DNA of 34,054 bases. It comes from Geminicoccaceae bacterium. Lineage in GTDB: Bacteria > Pseudomonadota > Alphaproteobacteria > Geminicoccales > Geminicoccaceae. Below, piece after piece: positions 23,570 to 31,074 of this stretch. The notes under the pieces are model-generated. The model saw only the letters and a list, made by a program, of their open reading frames with translations. It had not been told where the DNA came from and made no database searches. The stretch is taken from contig JAILZQ010000012.1 in assembly GCA_023512415.1 (NCBI GenBank), positions 1 to 34,054 of the forward strand, read 5' to 3'. Positions within the stretch are counted from its first letter, which is position 1. Each line of letters starts with the position of its first letter. A program made the position numbers and the translations under genes.

Positions 23570-24074
23570 GCGCCTCCGGCCGGGCCTCGTCCGCCCCGGC
23601 GCCGACCAGGCGCACGCTCTCGCGCAGCCGGCAGAGCTGCAAGAGCTCCTTGACGCGCACGCCGTCGTCGGCCGTCGGCAGCAGGAGCTGGCGCCACCGT
23701 TCGAGGGCGAGCGGGCCCTGTACCACGAGGTCCTGCAGGAGCGGCGAGCCGGTGAACCGGACCGTCCGCTGGTCCTCGCGCAGGAGCTCGCCGAGGGTGC
23801 GCCGTGCCGCTCGCGGATCGGCCGCCTCGGCCGCGGCGAGGGCCTCGAGCCGACCGAGCGGGGCGGGGCCGCCATCCGGGCCGGGCGGGGCGAGCCACTC
23901 CGCCTCGGGCAGCAGGAGCCGGAGCTGCGGTGTATCGAGCGCGCAGCGCGGCGGTAGCAGTCCGTCGGTGCGCCGCGCCATCCAGGCGCGCAGCGCGATG
24001 TCGAGGGCCGGATCCGCACCGCCGAGGTAGGCGAGGGGCAAAGGGCGCTTGGCGAGCCAGACGAGCGCGGCCAT
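23460..24074 (-). CDS. PAS_5-like domain protein
   Basis: A 204-residue protein that resembles the alphaproteobacterial PAS_5 family: DPALDIALRAWMARRTDGLLPPRCALDTPQLRLLLPEAEW in pieces (AWMARR, LPPRCALD, LRLLLPEAEW) matches the usual N-terminal pattern, and RWRQLLLPTADDG matches the C-terminal L-LP-SDDG strand. The ATG at 24074 has GGGAGA five bases upstream. It is on the same strand as, and 171 bases downstream of, dctP. The final roughly 36 codons are antisense to the end of the second GNAT-like gene and are Arg/Ala-rich, so this tail may be an extension by read-through into overlapping sequence. No signal output domain is attached. Assignment is by pattern only. Confidence 0.6.
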   Translation of the reverse strand: MAALVWLAKRPLPLAYLGGADPALDIALRAWMARRTDGLLPPRCALDTPQLRLLLPEAEWLAPPGPDGGPAPLGRLEALAAAEAADPRAARRTLGELLREDQRTVRFTGSPLLQDLVVQGPLALERWRQLLLPTADDGVRVKELLQLCRLRESVRLVGAGADEARPEALRPRPARDGDEALPAAAPGDADARAGSRAWRGTPRR

Positions 24075-24245
24075 CGGGTCTCCCGGGCTTCGGGCGGACC
24101 GAGGAGGCAGAACCGAACCGGCGCCGGCCCACCCCCACGTCCGCCCCGCCAGTCTCCTGGGCGAGCGTAAACGGCTCGCTGAGGTCCGTCCGAGAGCCGG
24201 GTCGCGGCGCATCTCGGTACCGCCGCGGCCCCGGCCGCGCCCGGC

Positions 24246-25298
24246 TCAGCCGCCGACCTGGAACAGCCGCTTCCGTTCGGCGTCGACCTGCGCTTCGGCG
24301 GCCGCGAGCGCCTGCTCCCAGGCGTCCAGCCACTCGCGGCCGTACTTCTCCGCGAACCACTTCTTGGCCGCCTCGCGGCCCGGCACGAGCTTCGCCTTCT
24401 CTTCGGGCGGCATCACCCGGATCGTGCCGCCCTCCTTGACGAATTGTTCGTAGGCGCGGCTCTCGAACGCCTTGTTGAAGTCGGTCTGCACGCGCGCCAT
24501 CTGCTCGACCCCGTCGACGACCAGGATCCGGAGGTCTTTTGGCAGCGACTTGAGCCAGGCGTCGCTCATCCAATAGAACCCGTAGAGATACATGTGTTCG
24601 TCGATGACGACGTGCTTGACGACCTCGTGCAGCTTGTTGGGCACGACGTCGGTGATCGCGATGTTGAGCCCCTCGGCCACGCCCGTGGCGAGCGAGGTGT
24701 AGACCTCGCCCCAAGGGATCGGCACCGGGTTGGCGCCGGCGCCGCGGACGAAATTGACCTGGATCGGGCTGTCGACGATGCGAATCTTCATGCCGGCGAG
24801 ATCGGCCGCCTTGAGCACCGGTTTCTTGGTGAAGAAGCTGCGCCAGCGGCCCGTGTTGCCCATCGCCACGAGCCGGACGTTGCCGGTCTTCTTCAAGACC
24901 GCGTCGCGGAGCTTCTCGAAGAACGGCCCGCGGCCCACCGTCTCGGCCACGAGATCGTCGCGGATCATGTAGGGGATGTCGGTGACCTGGATCTCGGGGA
25001 AGAAGGCCGAGGCGCCGCCGACCGAGGTGTGGGTGAGCTCGAGGGTGTTGAGCTGGATCTGCTCGAACAGCTCGCGGAACTGGCCGAGCTGGCCCGCCGG
25101 GTAGATCTCGACCTTGATCCGCCCGCCCGAGCGACTCTCGAGGAACGACTTCAAGAAGACGCCGGGCACGTGGTCGTCGGAGTTCTCGGTGGCCGGGCCC
25201 ACGTGCGCGTATTTGAGGGTGAATTGCTGGGCGCCGAGCGGGCCGGCGGCCAGCAATGCGGCGCCCCAGGCGACCGCTCCGAACAGCATGGTGCGCAT
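24246..25298 (-). CDS. dctP: TRAP transporter substrate-binding protein DctP
   Basis: A 350-residue periplasmic binding protein with a Sec signal peptide (MRTMLFGAVAWGAALLAAGPLGAQ). The mature part begins FTLKYAHVGPATENSDDH and has the DctP pattern: GRIKVEIYPAGQLG, the LKAADLAGMKIRI segment containing the Arg that binds the ligand carboxylate, and IPWGEVYTSLATGVAEGLN. It captures an organic acid for the DctQM permease. The ATG follows GGGAGG by seven bases. It is the last TRAP gene of the cluster (order Q, M, P), 30 bases after dctM. The substrate cannot be told from sequence. Confidence 0.93.
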   Translation of the reverse strand: MRTMLFGAVAWGAALLAAGPLGAQQFTLKYAHVGPATENSDDHVPGVFLKSFLESRSGGRIKVEIYPAGQLGQFRELFEQIQLNTLELTHTSVGGASAFFPEIQVTDIPYMIRDDLVAETVGRGPFFEKLRDAVLKKTGNVRLVAMGNTGRWRSFFTKKPVLKAADLAGMKIRIVDSPIQVNFVRGAGANPVPIPWGEVYTSLATGVAEGLNIAITDVVPNKLHEVVKHVVIDEHMYLYGFYWMSDAWLKSLPKDLRILVVDGVEQMARVQTDFNKAFESRAYEQFVKEGGTIRVMPPEEKAKLVPGREAAKKWFAEKYGREWLDAWEQALAAAEAQVDAERKRLFQVGG

Positions 25299-25328
25299 CG
25301 TCCAACCTCCCTTTTGTCGATGCCCCCC

Positions 25329-26621
25329 TCAGCTCGCGAAGCCGAACAGCCGCGGCAGGGTCAGTGTGACAGCGGGAACGTAGGTCACCAACAGGATCAC
25401 CGCCAGATGAACCGCGTAGTAGGGGAGCATCTCGCGGGCGATCCGCTCGATCGTCTCGCGCGAGAGTGCCGAGGCCACGAACAGCACGAGGCCCACGGGC
25501 GGGGTGGCGAGCCCGATCGTCAGGTTGATGCACATCACGAGCGCGAAGTGGATCGGGTCCACCCCGAGCTGCTGCATGGTGGGGCCCAGGATCGGCCCGA
25601 GGATCAAGATCGCCGGGCCCGCGTCCATGAACATGCCCACGAGCAAGAGGAGCAGGTTGACGAGCAGCAGCAGGACGAGCGGCTCGTCGCTGATCGAAAG
25701 GAGCGTGGCGGCGAGCTTGCCGGGCAAGCCCGAGAGGGTGGCGACCCAACCGAACAGCGCCGCCGTGCCGATCGCCAGCAACACCGCACTCGCCGCCACC
25801 CCGGCGCGGAGGAACAGGCCCGGCAGGTCGGAAAGGCGCAGCGTGCGCAGCACGACGAGCGAGAGGAAGAGGGCGTAGACCACGGCCGCGGCCGCGGCCT
25901 CGGTCGGGGTGAACACGCCGCCCAGGATCCCGCCCAGGATGATGAGCGGGGTGAGCATCGGGAGAAAGGCGCCGCGCGCCGCCGCGGCGAGCTCGGGCAG
26001 GGGAGCCCGGGTGGCGCTGCGGGGATAATCGCGCTTGCGGGCCAAGAGGTTGGTCACCGCCATGAGGCCCGTGGCGACCAACAGCCCCGGGACGAAGCCG
26101 CCCAGGAACATGGCCGCCACCGAGACGTTCATGACGTAGGCGTAGATCACCATGATGATCGAGGGCGGGATGATCGGCCCGATCACCGCCGAGGCGGCGG
26201 TCACCGCGGCGGCGAAGGCTCGGCTGTAGCCCTGCCGCTGCATCGCCGGGACGAGGATCGAGCCCAAGGCCGAGACGTCGGCCACGGCCGAGCCCGAGAG
26301 CCCGGCGAAGAGGACCGAGGTCAGGATGTTCACCTGGGCGAGGCCGCCGCGGAAGTGGCCGACGAGGGCGGTGGCGAAACGTTCGAGCCGCTCGGTGATG
26401 CCGCCCACGTTCATGACTTCGCCGGCCAGGATGAAGAGCGGGATCGCCAGGAGCGGGAACTGGTTGATGCCCTGGAAGATGCGTTGCGGCACGACCGCCA
26501 GGAACTGCGCCCGGTCGGCCAACAGGAAGGCGGCGATGGGCGCGAGCGCCATGGCGAAGACGATCGGCACGCCGATCGCCATGGCGGCGAGGAAGATCCA
26601 CACATAGGCGGTGCCGAGCAC
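25329..26621 (-). CDS. dctM: TRAP transporter large permease DctM
   Basis: A 430-residue polytopic membrane protein of the DctM/TRAP-T large-subunit family, with about twelve hydrophobic segments. Recognisable stretches are FPLLAIPLFILAGEVMN, GLSGSAVADVSALGSILVP, IIPPSIIMVIYAYV, GVFTPTEAAAAAVVYAL and GLATPPVGLVLFV. It couples sodium entry to uptake of the ligand delivered by DctP. The GTG start at 26621 is four bases after the dctQ stop. Complete and of normal length. Confidence 0.94.
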   Translation of the reverse strand: MLGTAYVWIFLAAMAIGVPIVFAMALAPIAAFLLADRAQFLAVVPQRIFQGINQFPLLAIPLFILAGEVMNVGGITERLERFATALVGHFRGGLAQVNILTSVLFAGLSGSAVADVSALGSILVPAMQRQGYSRAFAAAVTAASAVIGPIIPPSIIMVIYAYVMNVSVAAMFLGGFVPGLLVATGLMAVTNLLARKRDYPRSATRAPLPELAAAARGAFLPMLTPLIILGGILGGVFTPTEAAAAAVVYALFLSLVVLRTLRLSDLPGLFLRAGVAASAVLLAIGTAALFGWVATLSGLPGKLAATLLSISDEPLVLLLLVNLLLLLVGMFMDAGPAILILGPILGPTMQQLGVDPIHFALVMCINLTIGLATPPVGLVLFVASALSRETIERIAREMLPYYAVHLAVILLVTYVPAVTLTLPRLFGFAS

Positions 26622-26625
26622 GGCC

Positions 26626-27264
26626 TCAGTCGACCCCGGCCGCGGCAGCCTCGACGACCGGCGCGGCGTGCCGGTCGGGGGCGAGGGCGTGCAAGAGGTG
26701 GCGCAGGGCCTGCTCGACGGCGATCGCGAGCATGATCGCGCTGCCGATCGGGATCGCGGCGAACACCCAGGCCATCGAGACGTCGCCGAGCATCGCCGCG
26801 ACCTGGCTGCGGCCGTTCCAGGCGAAGGTCGTGCCCCGCCAGACGAGCATCGCGAGCACCGCGACCACGATCCCGAGCACGAGGGCGAAGAGCAGATGGC
26901 GGGCGCGCCGCGGCAAGAGCCGCGGCAGGATCTCGATCGCCACGTGACCGCCCGCGACGAGCGCCAAGGGCGCGCCCGTGAAGGTCAGCCAGACCATGGC
27001 GAACTTGGCGACCTCTTCGCTCCAGGAGAGCGCGTCGTTGAGGACGTAGCGCCAGAACACGCCGACCGCGACCACGCCCGTGAGCGCGGCGCAGAGCGCC
27101 ACGGTGGCGATCCGGCAGGCCACCAGGAGCCAGCGGTTGAGCCGGCCGAGCCCGGCTGCGATCCGCTCGAGGCCGCTCAGCACCCGCGCGATCCGCGGGT
27201 TCCCGGGTCGCCCTCGGGCCGTTCCTGCCCGCTCATTCCGGCGCCCCCCTCCCCACCCGGACAT
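26626..27264 (-). CDS. dctQ: TRAP transporter small permease DctQ
   Basis: A small membrane protein of up to 212 residues with four transmembrane segments and the DctQ signature pattern VFWRYVLNDALSWSEEVAKFAMVWLTFTGA in pieces (FWRYVLNDALSWSEE, WLTFTGAPLA). It supports assembly and coupling with DctM. The ATG at 27264 gives a 50-residue basic N-terminal stretch and has no ribosome site; a later in-frame GTG (around 27184) would give a more usual length, so the start is uncertain. First gene of the TRAP operon, divergent from amtB. Confidence 0.87.
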   Translation of the reverse strand: MSGWGGGRRNERAGTARGRPGNPRIARVLSGLERIAAGLGRLNRWLLVACRIATVALCAALTGVVAVGVFWRYVLNDALSWSEEVAKFAMVWLTFTGAPLALVAGGHVAIEILPRLLPRRARHLLFALVLGIVVAVLAMLVWRGTTFAWNGRSQVAAMLGDVSMAWVFAAIPIGSAIMLAIAVEQALRHLLHALAPDRHAAPVVEAAAAGVD

Positions 27265-27433
27265 TGCGGGGTGGGCGAGCCGAGCGTCAAGCGTGCGGCC
27301 GGGGAACTCCGCGGAAGGACTTGCCCATTTCGTCGGCAGCCGCGTCGCGAGCCCACCGATCCCTGCACAAAAAATCGTCGCCTCCGGCCGGTTGCCCGGT
27401 GGACGGCCCGGCGTCGCGGGGTCGCGATCGCCC

Positions 27434-27450
27434 CCGGCACGATTCTTGTT
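27434..27450 (+). promoter_or_regulatory. Probable sigma-54 promoter of amtB
   Basis: CCGGCACG-ATTC-TTGTT matches the sigma-54 pattern (TGGCACG-N4-TTGCA) with the -24 GG and a ten-base gap to the -12 G; the -12 element is TTGT rather than TTGC. Transcription would start near 27460, about 60 bases before the amtB ATG. Ammonium transporter genes are commonly NtrC/sigma-54 controlled. A TGCAC half-site at 27364-27368 is too weak to call an NtrC site. Confidence 0.5.
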
Positions 27451-27518
27451 GTGGCGGCGCCGGTAGGGGCGCGCCGCCCGCCGGGCGGCGCGCCTCGGGA
27501 AGGACGAGAGGAGCCGCG

Positions 27519-28802
27519 ATGAACCGTTGGCCGAGGATGGCGATCATGGCCCTGGGCGCGGGCCTGGTGGGTGCCGCACCGGCGCTCGCCGCCGAGCCCA
27601 CGCTCGACAAGGGCGACACCGCTTGGATGCTCACCGCCACGGCGCTCGTGTTGTTGATGACGATCCCGGGCGTGGCGCTGTTCTACGGTGGCATGGTCCG
27701 CAAGAAGAACGTGTTGTCGGTGCTCATGCAGGTCTTCGCGATCTGCTGCGTGATGAGCATCGTCTGGATGATGATCGGCTACAGCCTCGCCTTCGCCGAA
27801 GGCACGCCCTATGTCGGTGGTCTTTCGAAGATGTTCTTCGCCGGGATGGGCGTCGACTCGCTGCAGGGGACCATTCCCGAAAGCGTGTTCGCGACCTTCC
27901 AGATGACCTTCGCGATCATCACGCCGGCCCTCATCGTGGGCGCGCTCGTCGACCGGATGAAGTTCGGCGCGTTGCTGCTGTTCATGATCCTCTGGTCGAT
28001 CTTCGTCTACGCCCCCGTCACCCATTGGGTCTGGGGCGGCGGCTTCCTCATGGGCGACGGCGTGCTGGACTATGCGGGCGGCACGGTGGTCCACATCAAC
28101 GCCGGCATCGCCGGGCTCGTCGCCTGCCTCGTGCTCGGCCCGCGGATCGGCTACCGCACCGAGCCCATGGCGCCGCACAATCTCACGCTCACCGTGATCG
28201 GCGCTTCGCTCCTGTGGGTCGGCTGGTTCGGCTTCAACGCCGGCTCGGCCGTGGCGGCCGACGGGCGCGCCGGCATGGCCATGCTCGTGACCCAGATCGC
28301 CACCGCGGCCGCCGCTGTCGCCTGGATGCTCGCCGAGTGGATCGCCAAGGGTAAGCCGTCGGTGCTCGGCATCGCCTCGGGTGCGGTGGCCGGCCTCGTG
28401 GCGATCACCCCGGCCTCGGGCTTCGTCTTGCCGAACGGTGCCCTGGTGATCGGCCTCGCAGCCGGGATCCTCTGCTTCTGGGCCTCGGTCTACGTGAAGA
28501 ACTGGCTCGGCTATGACGACAGCCTCGACGTCTTCGGCGTGCACGGCGTGGGCGGGATCGTGGGCGCGATCTTGACCGGAGTGTTCGCGGTCGAAGCCGT
28601 GGGTGGCACCGCGGGTCTGCTTGAGGGGAACCCGGGGCAGGTCTGGGTCCAGTTCATGGGCATCGTCTGGACCGTCATTTGGTGCGCGGTCGCGACCTTC
28701 GTGATCCTCATGATCGTCAAGGCGATCACCGGGCTCCGGGTCGACCGCGACAGCGAACGCGAAGGGCTCGACCTGGCCCTCCACGGCGAGGCGGTCCAGT
28801 AA
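27519..28802 (+). CDS. amtB: Ammonium transporter AmtB
   Basis: A 427-residue Amt/MEP/Rh channel with a cleavable signal peptide (MNRWPRMAIMALGAGLVGAAPALAA) and eleven transmembrane segments. Key parts are GDTAWMLTATALVLLMTIPGVALFYGGMVRKKN in pieces (LFYGGMVRKKNVLS), LMGDGVLDYAGGTVVHINAG with the first pore His, GWFGFNAGSA, and FGVHGVGGIVG with the second pore His. It conducts ammonium/ammonia into the cell. No glnK gene is adjacent, although amtB is usually paired with it. The ATG follows GAGAGGAG by six bases. A sigma-54-like promoter lies upstream and an intrinsic terminator 28 bases downstream, so amtB is probably monocistronic. Confidence 0.96.
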   Translation: MNRWPRMAIMALGAGLVGAAPALAAEPTLDKGDTAWMLTATALVLLMTIPGVALFYGGMVRKKNVLSVLMQVFAICCVMSIVWMMIGYSLAFAEGTPYVGGLSKMFFAGMGVDSLQGTIPESVFATFQMTFAIITPALIVGALVDRMKFGALLLFMILWSIFVYAPVTHWVWGGGFLMGDGVLDYAGGTVVHINAGIAGLVACLVLGPRIGYRTEPMAPHNLTLTVIGASLLWVGWFGFNAGSAVAADGRAGMAMLVTQIATAAAAVAWMLAEWIAKGKPSVLGIASGAVAGLVAITPASGFVLPNGALVIGLAAGILCFWASVYVKNWLGYDDSLDVFGVHGVGGIVGAILTGVFAVEAVGGTAGLLEGNPGQVWVQFMGIVWTVIWCAVATFVILMIVKAITGLRVDRDSEREGLDLALHGEAVQ

Positions 28803-28829
28803 CCGGTTTTCCTTGGCCTCCCCGAACTC

Positions 28830-28860
28830 GACCGCCCGGTCCGCCGGGCGGTCTTTTTTT
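28830..28860 (+). terminator. Intrinsic terminator of amtB
   Basis: GACCGCCCGG (28830-28839) pairs perfectly with CCGGGCGGTC (28844-28853) around a TCCG loop and is followed at once by seven T (28854-28860). It lies 28 bases after the amtB stop. Confidence 0.92.
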
Positions 28861-28933
28861 GCAGGGCCGCCTCCCCGAGGGTGGCTTCGGGGTTCACAAG
28901 GCCCCGCCACGGTGCTCAACTCTCCAAGGACAA

Positions 28934-28953
28934 GTCCCTCGCCCAGGAGGGAC
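28934..28953 (+). promoter_or_regulatory. Stem-loop in the leader of the SBP56-type gene
   Basis: GTCCCTC (28934-28940) pairs with GAGGGAC (28947-28953) around a six-base loop, ending 22 bases before the ATG at 28976. It sequesters an AGGAGGG sequence, while the likely ribosome site GGGGGAG lies between it and the start. It may influence translation or be a protein-binding site. Confidence 0.35.
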
Positions 28954-28975
28954 GCGATCTGGGGGAGCGCACGCC

Positions 28976-30376
28976 ATGGCGACGGCTTTGAGGCCCGATC
29001 CGACCTTCTATCCGAACCCGCGGCTCGCCGCGAAAGCACCGCCCGAGACCTTCGCCTACGTCGTCGCCTTCGACCCGAACCGTGCGGTGCCCGACCGGCT
29101 CGCGGTGGTCGACGTCGACCCCGCCTCGCCCGGCTACGGCCGGATCCTGCACGAGACCGAGGCGAGCACGACCGGCGACGAGTTCCACCATTTCGGCTGG
29201 AACGCCTGCAGCTCGCATCTCTGCCCGAACGCTCCGCACCCGCACGTCGAGCGCCGCTATCTCTTGGTCCCGGGGTTGCGGTCCTCGCGCATCCACGTCT
29301 TCGACACCAAGCCCGACCCCAAGGCACCGCGGCTCGTCCACGTGATCCAGCCCGAGGAGCTCGCCGAACGGGCGGGATATTCCCGGCCGCACACGGTCCA
29401 TTGCGGGCCCGAGGGGATCTACGTGAGCGCGCTCGGCGACGGTGCCGGCAAGGGACCCGGCGGCGTGTTCCTCGTCGATCCCGAGAGCTTCGCCGTGCTC
29501 GGCCGCTGGGAGCTCGACCGCGGCCCGCAATATTTCGCCTACGACTTCTGGTGGCATCTCGGCCACGACACGATGGTGACGAGCGAATGGGGCACGCCCG
29601 ACATGGTCGAGAACGGGCTTGTCCCGGATCTCATCCTCGGCGCCGAGTACGGCCGGCGGCTGCACTTCTTCGACCTGCACAAGCGCCGGCACGTGCAGGA
29701 GATCGACTTCGGCGAGAAGTACCAGCTCGTCTTCGAGCTCCGGCCGGCGCACGACCCGACCAAGGCCTACGGCTTCGTCAATTGCGTGCTCTCGCTCGAG
29801 GACCTCTCCTCCTCGATCTGGCTCTGGCACCGGGCGAACGGCCGATGGGCGGTCGAGAAGGTGATCACGATCCCGGCCGAGCCGGCCGATCCGGCGAGGC
29901 TCCCACCCGTCCTCCAGCCCTTCGCCGCCGTGCCGCCGCTCGTCACCGACATCGACCTCTCGGTCGACGACCGCTTCCTCTACGTCTCCTGCTGGGGCAC
30001 GGGCCAGTTCTTGCAGTACGACGTCTCCGACCCGCGCAGCCCGAAGCTCACGGGCGAACTCCGGATCGGCGGGATCGTCACCCGGGCGGCGCATCCCTCC
30101 GATCCGACCCGGCCGTTGAACGGCGGGCCGCAGATGGTCGAGGTGAGCCGCGACGGACGGCGGATCTACTTCACCAATTCCCTCTACGGGGCGGTCGACC
30201 CACAATTCTACCCCGAGGGCATCGAGGGCTGGATGGTCAAGGTCGAGGCCGATCCGGAAGGCGGCATGCGCTTCGATCCGCGCTTCTTCCTGCGCTGGCC
30301 CGGGCCGCACCGGCCGCACCAGATCCGCCTCGAGGGCGGCGACGCCTCCTCGGATTCCTATTGCTACCCGTCGTGA
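28976..30376 (+). CDS. SBP56 (selenium-binding protein)/methanethiol oxidase family protein
   Basis: A 466-residue protein of the SBP56 family, which includes bacterial methanethiol oxidase (MtoX). Conserved parts are AYVVAFDPN, FHHFGWNACSSHLC near residues 75-90 with the family Cys, RPHTVHCGPEGIYVSALGD, FWWHLGHDTMVTSEWG, and DIDLSVDDRFLYVSCWGTGQ. It contains many conserved His/Cys, in line with copper binding in MtoX. There is no obvious signal peptide, whereas MtoX acts in the periplasm, so a cytoplasmic family member is also possible. The reaction for MtoX is oxidation of methanethiol to formaldehyde, hydrogen sulfide and hydrogen peroxide. No selenocysteine codon is seen. A small membrane protein gene follows after 52 bases. 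The usual sco1/mauG companions are absent. Confidence 0.88.
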   Translation: MATALRPDPTFYPNPRLAAKAPPETFAYVVAFDPNRAVPDRLAVVDVDPASPGYGRILHETEASTTGDEFHHFGWNACSSHLCPNAPHPHVERRYLLVPGLRSSRIHVFDTKPDPKAPRLVHVIQPEELAERAGYSRPHTVHCGPEGIYVSALGDGAGKGPGGVFLVDPESFAVLGRWELDRGPQYFAYDFWWHLGHDTMVTSEWGTPDMVENGLVPDLILGAEYGRRLHFFDLHKRRHVQEIDFGEKYQLVFELRPAHDPTKAYGFVNCVLSLEDLSSSIWLWHRANGRWAVEKVITIPAEPADPARLPPVLQPFAAVPPLVTDIDLSVDDRFLYVSCWGTGQFLQYDVSDPRSPKLTGELRIGGIVTRAAHPSDPTRPLNGGPQMVEVSRDGRRIYFTNSLYGAVDPQFYPEGIEGWMVKVEADPEGGMRFDPRFFLRWPGPHRPHQIRLEGGDASSDSYCYPS

Positions 30377-30428
30377 GCCGGAGGCTCGTCGCAGCCGGTA
30401 ACGGCAGGGCGGCGGCCGACGGACGAGC

Positions 30429-31055
30429 GTGAGCGAGGCGCTCGCGCCCTGGCTCGTGGTCGCCGGCCTCGGCGCCTTCCACGGCCTCAACCCGGCGATG
30501 GGCTGGCTCTTCGCGGTCGCCCTCGGCCTGCACCGCGGCTCGGGCCGCGTGGTGGCCTGGGCGATGGCGCCGATCGCCCTCGGCCACGCCCTTTCCGTGG
30601 CCGCGGCCGTCGTCGCGTTCCTCGCCCTGGGCGCCGTGCTCGAGCTTTCCGCACTGCGGAAGATCGCGGGTGCCCTCCTGCTCGGCTGGGCTGCGTGGGT
30701 GATCCGCCGCGGCCATCCGCGGAGAGTGCGGGTCGGCATGACCACGGGTGCGGCCGGGCTCGTCCTCTGGTCCTTCACCATGGCGAGCGCCCACGGCGCG
30801 GGCCTCATGCTGTTGCCCGCGCTCGTGCCGATCTGCTTTTCGGGCGAGGCCGTGCCGCACCTCGCGACCACGACCGCGCGGGCGCTCCTCGTCGTGCTCC
30901 TGCACAGCGGCGCGATGCTCGCGGTGACCGCCGCGGTGGCCTTCCTGGTCTATCGGGTGGTCGGCCTGGCCGTCTTGCGTTCGGCCTGGATCAACCTCGA
31001 CCTCCTCTGGGCGCTGGCACTCGCCGCGACCGGGCTTTGGCTCCTCCTCGGCTGA
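30429..31055 (+). CDS. Small polytopic membrane protein of unknown function
   Basis: A 208-residue membrane protein with about six hydrophobic segments and little else. The N-terminal part has FHGLNPAMGWLFAVALGLHRG (in one loop/helix; FHGLNPAMGW is the striking motif) and the fourth segment contains SAHGAGLMLLP, so two His sit at similar places in the first and second half, faintly like nickel/cobalt NicO or heavy-metal exporters. I cannot name the family. The GTG start at 30429 is 52 bases after the SBP56-type gene, in the same direction, so the two may function together, for example in metal supply. Its stop codon is part of a perfect hairpin shared with the convergent sialidase-like gene. 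Confidence 0.75.
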   Translation: MSEALAPWLVVAGLGAFHGLNPAMGWLFAVALGLHRGSGRVVAWAMAPIALGHALSVAAAVVAFLALGAVLELSALRKIAGALLLGWAAWVIRRGHPRRVRVGMTTGAAGLVLWSFTMASAHGAGLMLLPALVPICFSGEAVPHLATTTARALLVVLLHSGAMLAVTAAVAFLVYRVVGLAVLRSAWINLDLLWALALAATGLWLLLG

Positions 31056-31074
31056 GGGGGGAGGCTCAGCCGAG
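31047..31074. terminator. Shared hairpin spanning the stop codons of two convergent genes
   Basis: CTCGGCTGAG (31047-31056) pairs perfectly with CTCAGCCGAG (31065-31074), loop of eight bases. Both arms are coding: each contains the Leu-Gly-stop end of its gene, one on each strand. The only ten bases between the genes sit in the loop region. No T-tract follows in either direction, so efficiency as a terminator is uncertain. Confidence 0.5.

Noticed and set aside
24161-24179. GCGAGC-N7-GCTCGC hairpin between dctP and the PAS-like gene
   Set aside because: Only six base pairs with no T-tract; common by chance in such GC-rich DNA.
24444-26735. Long plus-strand open frame opposite the TRAP genes
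   Set aside because: His/Asp/Glu-rich translation antisense to dctP and dctM with no recognisable motif.
27364-27374. TGCAC plus A-tract upstream of amtB as NtrC site, or the minus-strand T-run as a terminator
   Set aside because: Only a half-site without the second arm, and no well-formed stem directly before the six T on the minus strand.
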